From an uncultured Verrucomicrobiota bacterium (lineage in GTDB: Bacteria > Verrucomicrobiota > Verrucomicrobiia > Limisphaerales > UBA9464), in assembly GCA_903880005.1 (NCBI GenBank), contig CAIRNV010000039.1, positions 1 through 42,665 on the forward strand: 42,665 nucleotides of DNA, given 5' to 3'. Both the position numbers and the translations under genes were made by a program. This document shows, piece after piece, positions 1 to 8,139 of this stretch. Numbering within the stretch: position 1 is the first letter of the stretch; each line of letters starts with the position of its first letter. The notes beneath the pieces were generated by a model. The model was not told where the DNA came from. It did not search any database and saw only the letters and a program-made list of their open reading frames with translations.

Positions 1-5
1 CTTCG

Positions 6-108
6 GGTTGCTCCAAGAATGCCCCGGGGCTTCGTTGTTCGTCCGTCACAGACCGCTGCGGGTAGGCTCCGTCCTCACGCCTTGCCCCGGGGCATTCTTG
101 GAGCAACC
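6..108. repeat. Palindromic repeat with 25-bp perfect inverted arms
   Basis: The arms at 6-30 and 84-108 are exact reverse complements over 25 bp, each ending internally in the self-complementary GCCCCGGGGC, with a 53-bp spacer. The element lies just past the 3' end of cutA, so it could form a strong RNA hairpin on that transcript. Its spacer resembles the core of the decayed repeat near 33.55 kb (shared GGGCTTCGT, CGTCA and CTGCGGG in the same order). It carries no ORF with coding signs. The left flank is only 5 bp, so a target duplication cannot be tested. REP/MITE-like is an inference. Confidence 0.8.
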
Positions 109-136
109 AAACACCAGCGATTTGTGAGACACGACA

Positions 137-454
137 CTAGCTCGATTGAACGCCCGAGGACTCAACCCAGGCCACGTAGGCCGGAAGGCTGGCGGCTGGG
201 TCGATGTCGAGGACGACGAACTCGGGCAGCTCGTAGGGATGAAGCGCGAGCAGTCGCGTCCGCAAGTCCGCGATGCCTCGTGCGGGAACCTTGAGCACGA
301 GGGTGCACTCGGGCTCGTCGCACACCTCGCCCTTCCATCGGTAGATGCTGCGGACGGGCAGGATGTTGGCGCACGCCACGAGGCCCTCCGTGACGAGGGC
401 GCGCGCGATCGCCTCGGCGCGGTCCGGCGGCACGTTGGTCAGCGCCACCTTCAT
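137..454 (-). CDS. cutA: Divalent-cation tolerance protein CutA
   Basis: This 105-residue protein matches the usual CutA1 length (about 100-115). It has the family landmarks in order: an N-terminal strand with TNVPPDRAEAIARALV, then LVACANILPVRSIYRWKGEV near residues 25-44, a LVLKVP strand near 52-57, and HPYELPE near 72-78. CutA proteins are ferredoxin-like trimers linked to copper and other divalent-cation tolerance; their biochemical role is poorly defined. The start is the ATG at 454, where the conserved N-terminus begins, 4 nt after the stop of the upstream TusB-like gene. It is the last gene of the typA-tusDCB-like run. The call is firm; the physiological role is not. Confidence 0.93.
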   Translation of the reverse strand: MKVALTNVPPDRAEAIARALVTEGLVACANILPVRSIYRWKGEVCDEPECTLVLKVPARGIADLRTRLLALHPYELPEFVVLDIDPAASLPAYVAWVESSGVQSS

Positions 455-458
455 GCGC

Positions 459-653
459 CTACCATGAGCAAACCGACCTCGCCTCCAGGACCTTGTCCAC
501 CACGGCGCCCCAGTCCGTGACGCGGTCGCAGCGCACCAACTCGACGTCGAGGCCCTGGGCTTGCTGTGCGGCCATGACCGCGAGGACCGTGGCATCAGGC
601 TCGCCGTGGACGAGGTGCAGGACGGGCGCCGGCGAGGATTCGGGCGGTTGCAT
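459..653 (-). CDS. TusB/DsrH-like small sulfur-relay subunit
   Basis: A 64-residue protein, short even for TusB/DsrH (about 95 in E. coli). It has an LHLVHG-type first strand near residues 12-17, alternating hydrophobic strand and helix, and a C-terminus ending Val-Cys-Ser-Trp, like the SW ending seen in DsrH/TusB. By sequence alone the call would be weak. Its place directly after TusD- and TusC-like genes, in the standard D-C-B order, makes it plausible. In characterised systems TusBCD relays persulfide sulfur toward tRNA 2-thiouridine synthesis, and DsrEFH serves sulfur oxidation. Neither tusA, tusE, mnmA nor other dsr genes is in the window, so the pathway is open. Confidence 0.55.
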   Translation of the reverse strand: MQPPESSPAPVLHLVHGEPDATVLAVMAAQQAQGLDVELVRCDRVTDWGAVVDKVLEARSVCSW

Positions 654-665
654 GGTGAGGTGGTG

Positions 666-1028
666 CTAGAAGCGAAGCACGGAGCCGGCGCGGGCGCACC
701 ACGCCGCGAGGGCATCGGGACCCAAGGGCTCGTAGGGCACGGAAGCCTCGCCGAGGTCCGCCGCCGCGATGGCTCCCGCCTCGACTAACACGGGGTGCCC
801 AAGGTCCCGAAGGATGGGCAGGTAACGCGTGAAGTTGTCCTCGTCCACGAGGTCATCGACCCATTCGCCAACGGCGCGCACGGCGGGCCCGAGGAGGCAG
901 AGGCGGACGTCGGCCTTGCGCCAAGTGCCGATTCCGGCCGCGATGCGGATGGCCTCGGCGGGGCGGTGGGACGTGCGGGGGTCGGATTGGACGACGAACA
1001 GGATGATGGGTCGCTGGGTCGCGTTCAT
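666..1028 (-). CDS. TusC/DsrF-like sulfur-relay subunit
   Basis: A 120-residue protein of TusC/DsrF size. The first strand (IILFVVQSDPRTS, residues 8-20) is followed by an alpha/beta fold, and the C-terminus ends in VLRF, very close to the ILRF ending of E. coli TusC. The start is taken at the ATG at 1028; the frame stays open upstream to 1331 but that part has no conserved character and overlaps the preceding gene. It begins 16 nt after the stop of the TusD-like gene, and a TusB-like gene follows. It would form part of a TusBCD-type heterohexamer. The DsrE/F-like superfamily is broad, so a different sulfur-relay or redox role is possible. Confidence 0.65.
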   Translation of the reverse strand: MNATQRPIILFVVQSDPRTSHRPAEAIRIAAGIGTWRKADVRLCLLGPAVRAVGEWVDDLVDEDNFTRYLPILRDLGHPVLVEAGAIAAADLGEASVPYEPLGPDALAAWCARAGSVLRF

Positions 1029-1044
1029 GGCCTGGGTGCCTGGG

Positions 1045-1362
1045 TCAGTTGAACGAGACAAAGCGGTCGGTGGAGGCCGCGAGGTCGCTGACCACGGTGA
1101 GGCCGGCGTAGGCGGCGGAGTCATCGACGGGCAGGTGGCGTCGATGCGCTCCGTAGGCGCACGCGTACAACTTGAGCCCGCGGGCCCGGAGCGATTGCAG
1201 GGCGGGCTCGCGGACGCCCGCGACGCCGTCGTCCACGCAGTAGAGATAGACGTCGTGCCCGCGCCCGAGCGCCGCCCCGGCGAATAGGACGGCATGATGG
1301 AACGAGGCCCGGTCCGGGCCTGCGGAGACAAGGACGCCGATCTTGGCGCGCGGGGAGGGCAC
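1045..1362 (-). CDS. TusD/DsrE-like sulfur-relay subunit
   Basis: A 105-residue DsrE-family protein starting with GTG at 1362, 17 nt after the typA stop. The N-terminus (KIGVLVSAGPDRASFHHAV) forms the first strand and helix. The segment LYACAYGAHRRH near residues 65-76 places a cysteine about where TusD/DsrE carries its persulfide-accepting Cys, followed by the arginine pair typical of the family (C-x-A-A-x-R-R-G in E. coli). With the next two genes it makes a D-C-B order. Retention of this cysteine argues that the complex is active in sulfur transfer rather than a structural relic. Confidence 0.7.
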   Translation of the reverse strand: MPSPRAKIGVLVSAGPDRASFHHAVLFAGAALGRGHDVYLYCVDDGVAGVREPALQSLRARGLKLYACAYGAHRRHLPVDDSAAYAGLTVVSDLAASTDRFVSFN

Positions 1363-1379
1363 GGCGTGGCGGGGAGGCC

Positions 1380-3212
1380 CTACTCGACGAACTTGATCAC
1401 GCGGCTCTTCTCGGAGCGCTTGCGTGCGTTCTCGTCGAGGATCTTCTTGCGAAGCCGGAGGTGGCCCGGGGTGGCCTCGACGTATTCATCGACGTCGATG
1501 TACTCGAGGGCGCGCTCGAGGGTGAGTTCCATGGGCGCGTTGAGCTGGATGCCCTTGCCGTCGCCTTGGGAGCGCATGTTGGTGAGCTTCTTCTCGCGGA
1601 CGGCGTTGACGGGGATGTCGTTCTCGCGGGCGTTCTCGCCGACGATCATCCCGACATAGACCTCGTCGCCGGGGCGGATGAGGAGCTTGCCGCGTTCCTG
1701 GACCATGTTGAGGGCGTAGGAGGTGGCGACGCCGGACTCCATGGCGACCAAGGATCCGTTCTTGCGCGCGGCGATCTCGCCGCGGTCCTCGCCGTACTCA
1801 TGGAACAGGTGGCTCATGACGCCCATGCCGCGGGTGAGGTTGACGAGGTCGGTCTCGAACCCGATGAGGCCGCGCATGGGGATGAGGGCCTCGACGGAGA
1901 CCTGGGCCCCGACGTGGTTCATGTTGGTGATCTGGGCCTTGCGGAAGGAGAGGTTTTCCATGATGGCGCCGAGGTTCTCCGAGGGGACCTCGACGAAGAG
2001 CTTCTCGATGGGCTCCATGGGCTGGCCATCCGGCCCCTTCTTCCAAAGGACCTCCGGCCGCGAGACCAGGACCTCGTAGCCCTCGCGGCGCATTTGTTCC
2101 ACGAGGATGGCGATCTGCATCTCGCCGCGTCCGGAGACGGCGAAGATCTTGGGGTCGCTGGTCTGGGCGATGCGGAGCGCGACGTTGGTGCGGATCTCCT
2201 TGGTGAGGCGATCCCAGATGTGGCGGGCGGTGACGAGCTTGCCGTCCTTGCCGCCGAGGGGGCCGTCGTTCACGGCGAACTCCATCTGGATCGTGGGCGG
2301 ATCGACGGGGATGTAGGGGAGGGCGGGGCGGGCTTCCGAGTCGCAGAGCGTCTCGCCGATGAAGACCTCCTCGAACCCGGTCAGGCCGACGATGTCGCCG
2401 GCGTGGGCCTCCTGGACCTCGATGCGCTTCATGCCCTCGAAGTGGTAGATCATGGTGACCTTGCCCTTGGTGACCCGGCCGTCGCCGTGGCGGCAGATGG
2501 CGGGTTGCCCGACGACGACCTTGCCGGAGTAGATCTTCCCGAAGGCGATGCGGCCGAGGTAGTCGCTGTAGTCGAGGTTGGCGACGAGGAGTTGGAAGCC
2601 GTCGCTGGCATGGGCGCGCGGCGGCGGGATGTGCTTCACCACGGCGTCGAAGAGGGGCTCCATGGTGCCGCTGACGTGGTCGAGCTCGACCTTGGCGTAG
2701 CCCTGCTTGGCGGAGCAGTAGATGAAGGGGAAGTCGAGCTGCTCGTCCGTGGCGTTGAGGGACATGAACAACTCGAAGACTTGGTCGAGGACCTTCTTGG
2801 GGTTGGCGTTGTCGCGGTCGATCTTGTTGATGACGACGATGGGCTTGGCCCCGGCCTCGAGCGCCTTGCGCAGGACGAAGCGCGTCTGGGCCTGCGGACC
2901 CTCCGCCGCGTCCACGACGAGCAACACGCCGTCGATCATGTTCATGATGCGCTCGACCTCGCCGCCGAAGTCCGCGTGGCCCGGGGTGTCCACGATGTTG
3001 ACGTGGTAGTTCTTGTAGCGGAACGCCGCGTTCTTGGCCCGGATGGTGATCCCCTTCTCCTTCTCGAGGTCCATGGAGTCCATCAACCGCTCGACCTGCG
3101 TCTCGGCCTGGTTGGATCGGAAGGTGCCGGACTGCTTCAGGAGGCAATCCACCAAGGTGGTCTTGCCGTGGTCCACGTGCGCGATGATGGCGATGTTGCG
3201 AATGTGCTGCAT
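1380..3212 (-). CDS. typA: Ribosome-associated GTPase TypA/BipA
   Basis: A translational GTPase of 610 residues, normal for TypA/BipA. The G1 loop [10 protein letters not shown] is at residues 11-20, followed by the switch region with [18 protein letters not shown] (G3) and NKIDRDNA (G4). The EF-G-like domain and the BipA-specific C-terminal half follow ([19 protein letters not shown], then [19 protein letters not shown]). BipA binds the ribosome and helps 50S assembly and stress or cold adaptation. The start is the ATG at 3212, where the conserved [10 protein letters not shown] begins, preceded by a GGGGGAA ribosome-binding site. It heads a minus-strand run with the tus-like genes and cutA. 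Confidence 0.97.
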   Translation of the reverse strand: MQHIRNIAIIAHVDHGKTTLVDCLLKQSGTFRSNQAETQVERLMDSMDLEKEKGITIRAKNAAFRYKNYHVNIVDTPGHADFGGEVERIMNMIDGVLLVVDAAEGPQAQTRFVLRKALEAGAKPIVVINKIDRDNANPKKVLDQVFELFMSLNATDEQLDFPFIYCSAKQGYAKVELDHVSGTMEPLFDAVVKHIPPPRAHASDGFQLLVANLDYSDYLGRIAFGKIYSGKVVVGQPAICRHGDGRVTKGKVTMIYHFEGMKRIEVQEAHAGDIVGLTGFEEVFIGETLCDSEARPALPYIPVDPPTIQMEFAVNDGPLGGKDGKLVTARHIWDRLTKEIRTNVALRIAQTSDPKIFAVSGRGEMQIAILVEQMRREGYEVLVSRPEVLWKKGPDGQPMEPIEKLFVEVPSENLGAIMENLSFRKAQITNMNHVGAQVSVEALIPMRGLIGFETDLVNLTRGMGVMSHLFHEYGEDRGEIAARKNGSLVAMESGVATSYALNMVQERGKLLIRPGDEVYVGMIVGENARENDIPVNAVREKKLTNMRSQGDGKGIQLNAPMELTLERALEYIDVDEYVEATPGHLRLRKKILDENARKRSEKSRVIKFVE

Positions 3213-3242
3213 ACTGCTCGTTCCCCCGATATGGGGCCGGGC

Positions 3243-3270
3243 AGCATCTTCACCCACGCCAAAAGGTCAA
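3243..3270 (-). promoter_or_regulatory. Candidate sigma70-type promoter of typA
   Basis: Reading the minus strand, TTGACC (3265-3270) is followed after 16 bp by GATGCT (3243-3248), about 30 bp before the typA start codon. The -35 is one base from consensus and the -10 is weaker. This is a visual match only; no transcript start is known. Confidence 0.35.
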
Positions 3271-3404
3271 GGACGCGCACCGGTCACGTGATCTTGGCCT
3301 GCGACCCGAAGGGCTCCGTTGTCCCTCTCCGTGCCCTGCGGGCGATGTCGCCGAAGCCCGCCCCACCCATGCTGGGCCGCCCCGGCGTGGTGGGAACGGG
3401 GGCA

Positions 3405-3448
3405 CGAAAAAGCCCCCGATGAACGGTCCGCAGGGACCGCACGGGGGC
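3405..3448 (-). terminator. Intrinsic terminator of rpsB-tsf
   Basis: On the minus strand, 24 nt beyond the tsf stop, GCCCCCG (3442-3448) pairs with CGGGGGC (3412-3418). A nested pairing of CGGTCC with GGACCG lies inside, and the hairpin is followed at once by TTTTTC (about 3406-3411). A GC-rich stem plus a U-tract is a textbook rho-independent terminator and separates tsf from typA. Confidence 0.9.
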
Positions 3449-3471
3449 CTTGATGTCGGGGGCCTTCTGAA

Positions 3472-4308
3472 TCAGAGGGCCTCGCCCACTTGGTAGCGGA
3501 CGAAACGGCGGACGGTGATGTCGTCGCCCAGTTGCTTGGCGATGGAGCCGATGTAGGCCTGGACCTTGACCTCGGGGTCCTTGATGAAGCCTTGCTCGAG
3601 GAGGCAGGCTCCCTCGAAGAACTTGTTGAGCTTGCCCTCGATGATCTTGGCGACGGCTTGGGCGGGCTTGTTCTTCACGGCATCGCTTTGGGAGATGATT
3701 TCCTTTTCCTTGTCCACCAACGCGGGGCTGATGTCGTCACGGGAGATGCCCGTGGGGCTGGCGGCGGCGATTTGGAGGGTGATGTCGCGCACCAGTCGCT
3801 TGAACTCCTCCGAGGCGCTGGTGGCGGGCCGGGTGGCGCCGACCTCCACGAGGACGCCGATCTTGCCGCCGGTGTGGATGTAGGCCGCGACGAGTCCCTC
3901 GCCTTGGACCTCGAGGCGTTGGTGGCGGCGGATCTGGATGTTCTCGCCCATGCGGGCGATGGCGGCGACGCGGTCCGGCTCGACGTCGGCGGCGGGGTTT
4001 TCGGCGACCTTGGCGGCGAGCTCGCCGACGAAGGCCTTGAACGAGTCATTGCGTGCGACGAAGTCGGTCTCGCAATTCACCTCAATGACGACGCCGACGC
4101 GGCCGTTGAGGACGGCCTGGCCAACAAGGCCCTCGTTGGCGGCGCGGTCGGCCTTCTTGATGGCGGCGGCGACTCCTTGCTTGCGAAGGAGGTCCACGGC
4201 GGCCTGGAGGTCGCCCTTGGTTTCGTCGAGGGCCTTCTTGCAGTTCATGAGCCCGGCGCCAGTCATGGCGCGGAGCTGTCCCACGAGCGCGGGGGTGATG
4301 TCGGGCAT
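3472..4308 (-). CDS. tsf: Translation elongation factor Ts
   Basis: EF-Ts, the nucleotide exchange factor that recycles EF-Tu-GDP. The 278-residue length is typical. The N-terminal UBA-like module reads TPALVGQLRAMTGAGLMNCK (residues 5-24) and continues with ALDE and GDLQAAVDLLR. The EF-Tu-contacting TDFVARN motif follows near residue 82, and the dimerisation region and C-terminal GDD-type helix close the protein. The start is the ATG at 4308, where the family N-terminus begins; upstream translation in frame is low-complexity and is not part of the protein. It lies 88 bp after rpsB, the usual bacterial order, with a hairpin in the gap. Confidence 0.97.
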   Translation of the reverse strand: MPDITPALVGQLRAMTGAGLMNCKKALDETKGDLQAAVDLLRKQGVAAAIKKADRAANEGLVGQAVLNGRVGVVIEVNCETDFVARNDSFKAFVGELAAKVAENPAADVEPDRVAAIARMGENIQIRRHQRLEVQGEGLVAAYIHTGGKIGVLVEVGATRPATSASEEFKRLVRDITLQIAAASPTGISRDDISPALVDKEKEIISQSDAVKNKPAQAVAKIIEGKLNKFFEGACLLEQGFIKDPEVKVQAYIGSIAKQLGDDITVRRFVRYQVGEAL

Positions 4309-4344
4309 GGTAACGATGTTCTTGGAGTTGGGGCTTGGGACGGC

Positions 4345-4378
4345 AAAGCCGCCGGGGCCTGCGAGGGCTGCCGGCGGC
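4345..4378 (-). terminator. Attenuator-like hairpin between rpsB and tsf
   Basis: GCCGCCGG (minus strand 4378-4371) pairs perfectly with CCGGCGGC (4355-4348) around a 15-nt loop, and the minus strand continues TTTGCC. It starts 18 nt past the rpsB stop. The U-tract is short, so partial termination or RNA-processing protection is likelier than full termination, which would allow an rpsB:tsf ratio above one. The function is inferred. Confidence 0.45.
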
Positions 4379-4396
4379 CGTCGTCCCGATGGAAAG

Positions 4397-5197
4397 CTAG
4401 GCGGAGGGCGCGGCGGCAACGGCGTCGGCGGCCGGTGCAGCCTCGGGCGCTGCGGGTGCCGGGGCAGGGGCCGCGGCCTCCTCCTTGGCGGGCTTCCTGG
4501 ACTTGCGCGCCTCATAGTCCGCGCGTGCCTGGGCGATGGACGACGTGATGGCGGCGAGGATCAGCTTGATGGAGCGAATGGCGTCGTCGTTGCCCGCGAT
4601 GGGGTAGTTGACGAGGTCAGGGTCGCAGTTGGTGTCCACGATGGCGACGATGGGGATCTTGAGGCGACGGGCCTCCGCCACGGCGTTGTGCTCGCGCTTG
4701 ATGTCGATGACGAACATGGCGTCCGGCAAGGCATCGATGGAGCGCATGCCGTCCAGGTTCTTGGCGATGCGCTGGTGCTCGCGGCGGAGCATCGACTGCT
4801 CCTGCTTCACGTACTGGTTGATGGAGCCATCCTGCTCCATGCGCTCGATCTCCTTCATGCGGGCGAGGGAGCGCTTGACGGTGCGCAGGTTGGTGAGGGT
4901 GCCGCCTAGCCAGCGACCGGTGATGTGCGGCTGGCCGCAGGCCGCCGCGGCCTCCTTGACGGCCTCCTGGGCCTGCTTCTTGGTGCCGCAGAAGAGGATG
5001 TTGCCGCCCTTGGACGCCACCTCGGCGACGAACGCGCGGGCGCGCTCGAGCTGGCCGACGGTGAGGTCGAGGTTGATGATGTGGATCCCGTTGCGGGCCT
5101 CGAAGATGAAGGGCTTCATCTTGGGGTTCCAACGACGGGTTTGGTGACCGAAGTGAACGCCTGCGTCGAGGAGTTCCTGGATGCTGACCTGGCTCAT
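4397..5197 (-). CDS. rpsB: 30S ribosomal protein S2
   Basis: S2 of 266 residues. The N-terminus IQELLDAGVHFGHQTRRWNP is diagnostic, followed by MKPFIFEARNGIHIINLD, the LFCGTKKQAQEAV segment, RWLGGTLTN, and the C-terminal FVIDIKREHNAVAEA and IPIVAIVDTNCDPD. The last 30 residues are an Ala/Pro/Glu-rich tail beyond the conserved fold, a common lineage-specific extension. The start is the ATG at 5197 with AAGGGAAG about 13 nt upstream. rpsB is transcribed divergently from the cassette starting at 5490; in the 292-bp gap I see no convincing promoter for either side. It forms an operon with tsf. Confidence 0.97.
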   Translation of the reverse strand: MSQVSIQELLDAGVHFGHQTRRWNPKMKPFIFEARNGIHIINLDLTVGQLERARAFVAEVASKGGNILFCGTKKQAQEAVKEAAAACGQPHITGRWLGGTLTNLRTVKRSLARMKEIERMEQDGSINQYVKQEQSMLRREHQRIAKNLDGMRSIDALPDAMFVIDIKREHNAVAEARRLKIPIVAIVDTNCDPDLVNYPIAGNDDAIRSIKLILAAITSSIAQARADYEARKSRKPAKEEAAAPAPAPAAPEAAPAADAVAAAPSA

Positions 5198-5489
5198 GCT
5201 CTTGTTGTTCTTCCCTTGGATTGAATCCTGCCTTGCGGCGGGACATCCGGCGGAAGGACCGGATTGCAACCGATGTTGTTGTGGCCGCCGCCGGCCCCTG
5301 CCGACGGACGTTTACAGGCCGTTGTCCTTCCTGGGGGTAAGCCCGGGATGGAGGCGGGAGGCTACCAACCGAGCCATGCCCGGCAATCCCAAAGATGCGC
5401 CCCATGCTCGCTTGCTCGCTTTCTCGCCAGGTGGCGCGCGCGGATTCCGTGCTGGCCGGGAGGTGGGGCCGGCGGCAAGGTCGGCCACG

Positions 5490-8135
5490 ATGCGCATCCA
5501 CCGTGGAACTTGGCTCGTCGGGCTTTCGTGCCTCGCCATGTTCGTTGCCTGGGTGCCCGGCGCGCGGGCCATCAACGGCCCCCGGGGCGTGGGCCAGGTC
5601 GCGCTCCTTCCCGCATCGGTTTCCTTCGCGACACCGGGCGAGCGGCACCGCGTCATCGCCGAGATGCCGGGCCCCTGGGTGATTCCTCCCGCGCGATGGG
5701 CGTCCTCGGACCCGTCCGTGGCGAGGGTCGATGAGCAGGGCGTGATCGAGGGCGTGGCTCCGGGTCGCGCGAGGGTGTGGTGCCAGGTGCAGGGCACGTC
5801 GAACGCGGTCGAGGTCGTCGTGGGTGACGGGCACCGTGGGGCCCCGAGCTTTCGCCGGGAGGTGTTGCCGCTGCTGACCCGGCTGGGTTGCAACCAAGGG
5901 GCGTGCCACGGGAAGTTGGCGGGGCAGAATGGCTTTCGGCTGAGCCTGCGGGGCTACGCGCCGGAGTTGGACCATCGATGGATCACGGAGGACCTCGCCG
6001 GAAGGCGGGTCGATCCTTCGGACCCGGATGCGTCGTTGTTTTTGGCGAAGCCGCTGGGCGAGGTCCCGCACGAGGGGTTGGTCCGGCTGGAGGCGGGGAC
6101 GCGGGAGCACCGGACGCTGCGCGACTGGATTGCGGCCCGTGCCCCGGGGCCCTTGCCGGCGGGCGCCGAGCCGGAGCCGGACCGGCTGGAGGTGTTGCCG
6201 GGCGACCGGACGTACCGGGTGGGCGACGCGCGGCCCTTGCTGGTCCGGGCGCATTGGCCGGACGGGACGGCCCGTGACGTGACGTGGTTGTCGCAGTTCT
6301 TCTCGAATGACGAGGCCGTCGCGGGGGTGACGAGCGAGGGGGTGGTGACGGCGGTGCGGGAGGGGGAGACGGCGGTGCGCGCGCATTACCACGGCTTGGT
6401 GGCGGCGGTGCGCGTGACGGTGCCGACCGGCCGTTGGGTGGAGCCCTGGCGCTTTGGCAAGGCACGAAACCCCATCGACGACGCCGTGTTCGCGCGGCTG
6501 GACGCGCTGGGCATCCCGCCGTCGCCCCGGTGCGACGACGCCACGTTCCTTCGCCGGGCGATGCTGGACGCCATCGGGACCCTGCCGACGCCGGAGGAAT
6601 TGGATGCGTTCCTGGCGGATGGGGCTCCGGACAAGCGGGACCGTTGGGTGGACGCGATCCTGGGGCGGCGCGAATGGGCGGACTACTGGACGCTGCAATT
6701 GGCGGACCTGCTGCAAAACCGCCGGGAGCGCGACCATGACGTCCGGGGGGTGAAGGGCGTCCGGTCGTTTCATGCGTGGCTGCACGGGCGGTTGGAGGCG
6801 GGGGCCGGATGGGACGTGGTGGCGCGGGAGGTGCTGACGGCCCGCGGCGACTCGTTCGCGAGCCCGGCGGTGGGTTACTTCGTGACGGTGGTGGGCGAGA
6901 AGCCGCCGGCGGAGTCGGAGGTCGCGGACTCGGTGGCGCAGGCGTTCCTGGGCACCCGGATCGGGTGCGCGCGGTGCCACAACCATCCGTTGGAACGGTA
7001 CACCCAGGACGACTTCCACCGCTTCGCCGCCTTCTTCAGCCACATCCACATGGAGCGGCGCGAGCCGGCGAAGGGCGGGACCGAGCTGGTGACGTTCAGC
7101 CGGGAGCGGCACGAGCGCGGGCGACGACTGGCGGAGGCGGCGACGCGGTTGGGGGAGGCCCAGGCGCGGTGGCTCGGGGTGGATGACGCGGGGAGGGAGG
7201 CCGCGCGGCGCGAGTTGGAGGAGCGTCGCCAGGAACATGCGCGGCTGAAGCGCGAGGTGCGGGAACTGGACGGGCGGGCGCCGGCCACGGTGCAGCCCCG
7301 CACCCGGGAGACGGTGGAGGCGCGCCCGCTGGACCGTTCGCCGATGCGCTGGCGCCCCGGCGGGGATGCGCGCGAGGAACTCGCGGCGTGGATGGTCTCG
7401 ACGAACAACCCGTTGTTTGCGGAGGCGATGGCGAACCGCTTGTGGCGGCACTTCATGGGGGTGGGCTTGGTGGAGCCCGTGGACGACCTCCGGGCGAGCA
7501 ACCCGCCGTCAAACCCGGCCTTGCTGTCGTGGCTCGCCGGCGAGCTGCGGGCCTCGGGCCACGACCTGCGCCACGTGATGCGGAGGGTGATGACGTCGCG
7601 CGCCTACCAGTTGTCCTCGGCGACGGTGAAGGGGAACGAGTCCGATCGCCGGTTTCACTCGCATTACCTGGCGCGGCGGTTGCCGGCCGAGGTGTTGGCG
7701 GACGCGGTGGCGGCCGTCACGGGGGTGCCGGAGCGCTTCGAGGGACAGCCGGTGGGCGTGCGGGCGATCCAGCTGCCTGAGCCGCAGACGGGCAGCTATT
7801 TCCTGTCGCTGTTCGGCCGGAGCGACCGGGTCACGGCGTGTGCCTGCGAGCGCAAGGGCGAGGTCACGCTCCCGCAGTTGCTCCACTTGCAGAACGCCGG
7901 CGAGACGATGCGACGCCTGTCGGACCGCGAGGGCTTGGTGCATCGGCTGGCCCGACGCCCGGGGGGCCTGGGCGAGGCGGTGGGCGAGCTGTACCGCGTG
8001 GCGCTGTCGCGTCGCCCGACCCCTCCCGAGCTGGCGTCGGTCCTGGGCGCGTTGGAGGGCGTGCAGCGGGAGGAGGCGTTGCGGGACGTGGCGTGGGCAC
8101 TTCTCAATTCCAAGGAATTCAACTTCAACCATTGA
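5490..8135 (+). CDS. Exported DUF1549/DUF1553 cytochrome-like protein
   Basis: An 881-residue protein of the PVC-specific cytochrome/DUF1549/DUF1553 type. The chosen ATG gives a signal peptide (residues 1-27, cut after ARA). A bacterial Ig-like (Big_2) domain spans about 30-110. A cytochrome-like segment has Cys134, Cys139 and His140 in a CNQGACH motif, four residues between the cysteines rather than two. A second Ig-like stretch (about 225-315) precedes DUF1549 (DDAVFARLDALGI onward), which contains Cys493-Ala-Arg-Cys496-His497. A charged helical segment follows near 535-600, then DUF1553 (STNNPLFAEAMANRLWRHFM onward). The biochemical role of this widespread family is unknown. It is first of four tightly packed genes. 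The frame is open further upstream, but only this ATG yields an N-terminal signal peptide. Confidence 0.88.
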   Translation: MRIHRGTWLVGLSCLAMFVAWVPGARAINGPRGVGQVALLPASVSFATPGERHRVIAEMPGPWVIPPARWASSDPSVARVDEQGVIEGVAPGRARVWCQVQGTSNAVEVVVGDGHRGAPSFRREVLPLLTRLGCNQGACHGKLAGQNGFRLSLRGYAPELDHRWITEDLAGRRVDPSDPDASLFLAKPLGEVPHEGLVRLEAGTREHRTLRDWIAARAPGPLPAGAEPEPDRLEVLPGDRTYRVGDARPLLVRAHWPDGTARDVTWLSQFFSNDEAVAGVTSEGVVTAVREGETAVRAHYHGLVAAVRVTVPTGRWVEPWRFGKARNPIDDAVFARLDALGIPPSPRCDDATFLRRAMLDAIGTLPTPEELDAFLADGAPDKRDRWVDAILGRREWADYWTLQLADLLQNRRERDHDVRGVKGVRSFHAWLHGRLEAGAGWDVVAREVLTARGDSFASPAVGYFVTVVGEKPPAESEVADSVAQAFLGTRIGCARCHNHPLERYTQDDFHRFAAFFSHIHMERREPAKGGTELVTFSRERHERGRRLAEAATRLGEAQARWLGVDDAGREAARRELEERRQEHARLKREVRELDGRAPATVQPRTRETVEARPLDRSPMRWRPGGDAREELAAWMVSTNNPLFAEAMANRLWRHFMGVGLVEPVDDLRASNPPSNPALLSWLAGELRASGHDLRHVMRRVMTSRAYQLSSATVKGNESDRRFHSHYLARRLPAEVLADAVAAVTGVPERFEGQPVGVRAIQLPEPQTGSYFLSLFGRSDRVTACACERKGEVTLPQLLHLQNAGETMRRLSDREGLVHRLARRPGGLGEAVGELYRVALSRRPTPPELASVLGALEGVQREEALRDVAWALLNSKEFNFNH

Positions 8136-8139
8136 ACCG

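Noticed and set aside
1461-3422. 653-codon plus-strand ORF opposite typA
   Set aside because: It is the antisense of typA in high-GC DNA; the protein is low-complexity (Asp/Gly/Leu/Val-rich) with no domain.
4617-7451. 944-codon minus-strand ORF spanning rpsB and the DUF1553 gene
   Set aside because: Arg/Pro-rich shadow of genes in other frames; no conserved motif.
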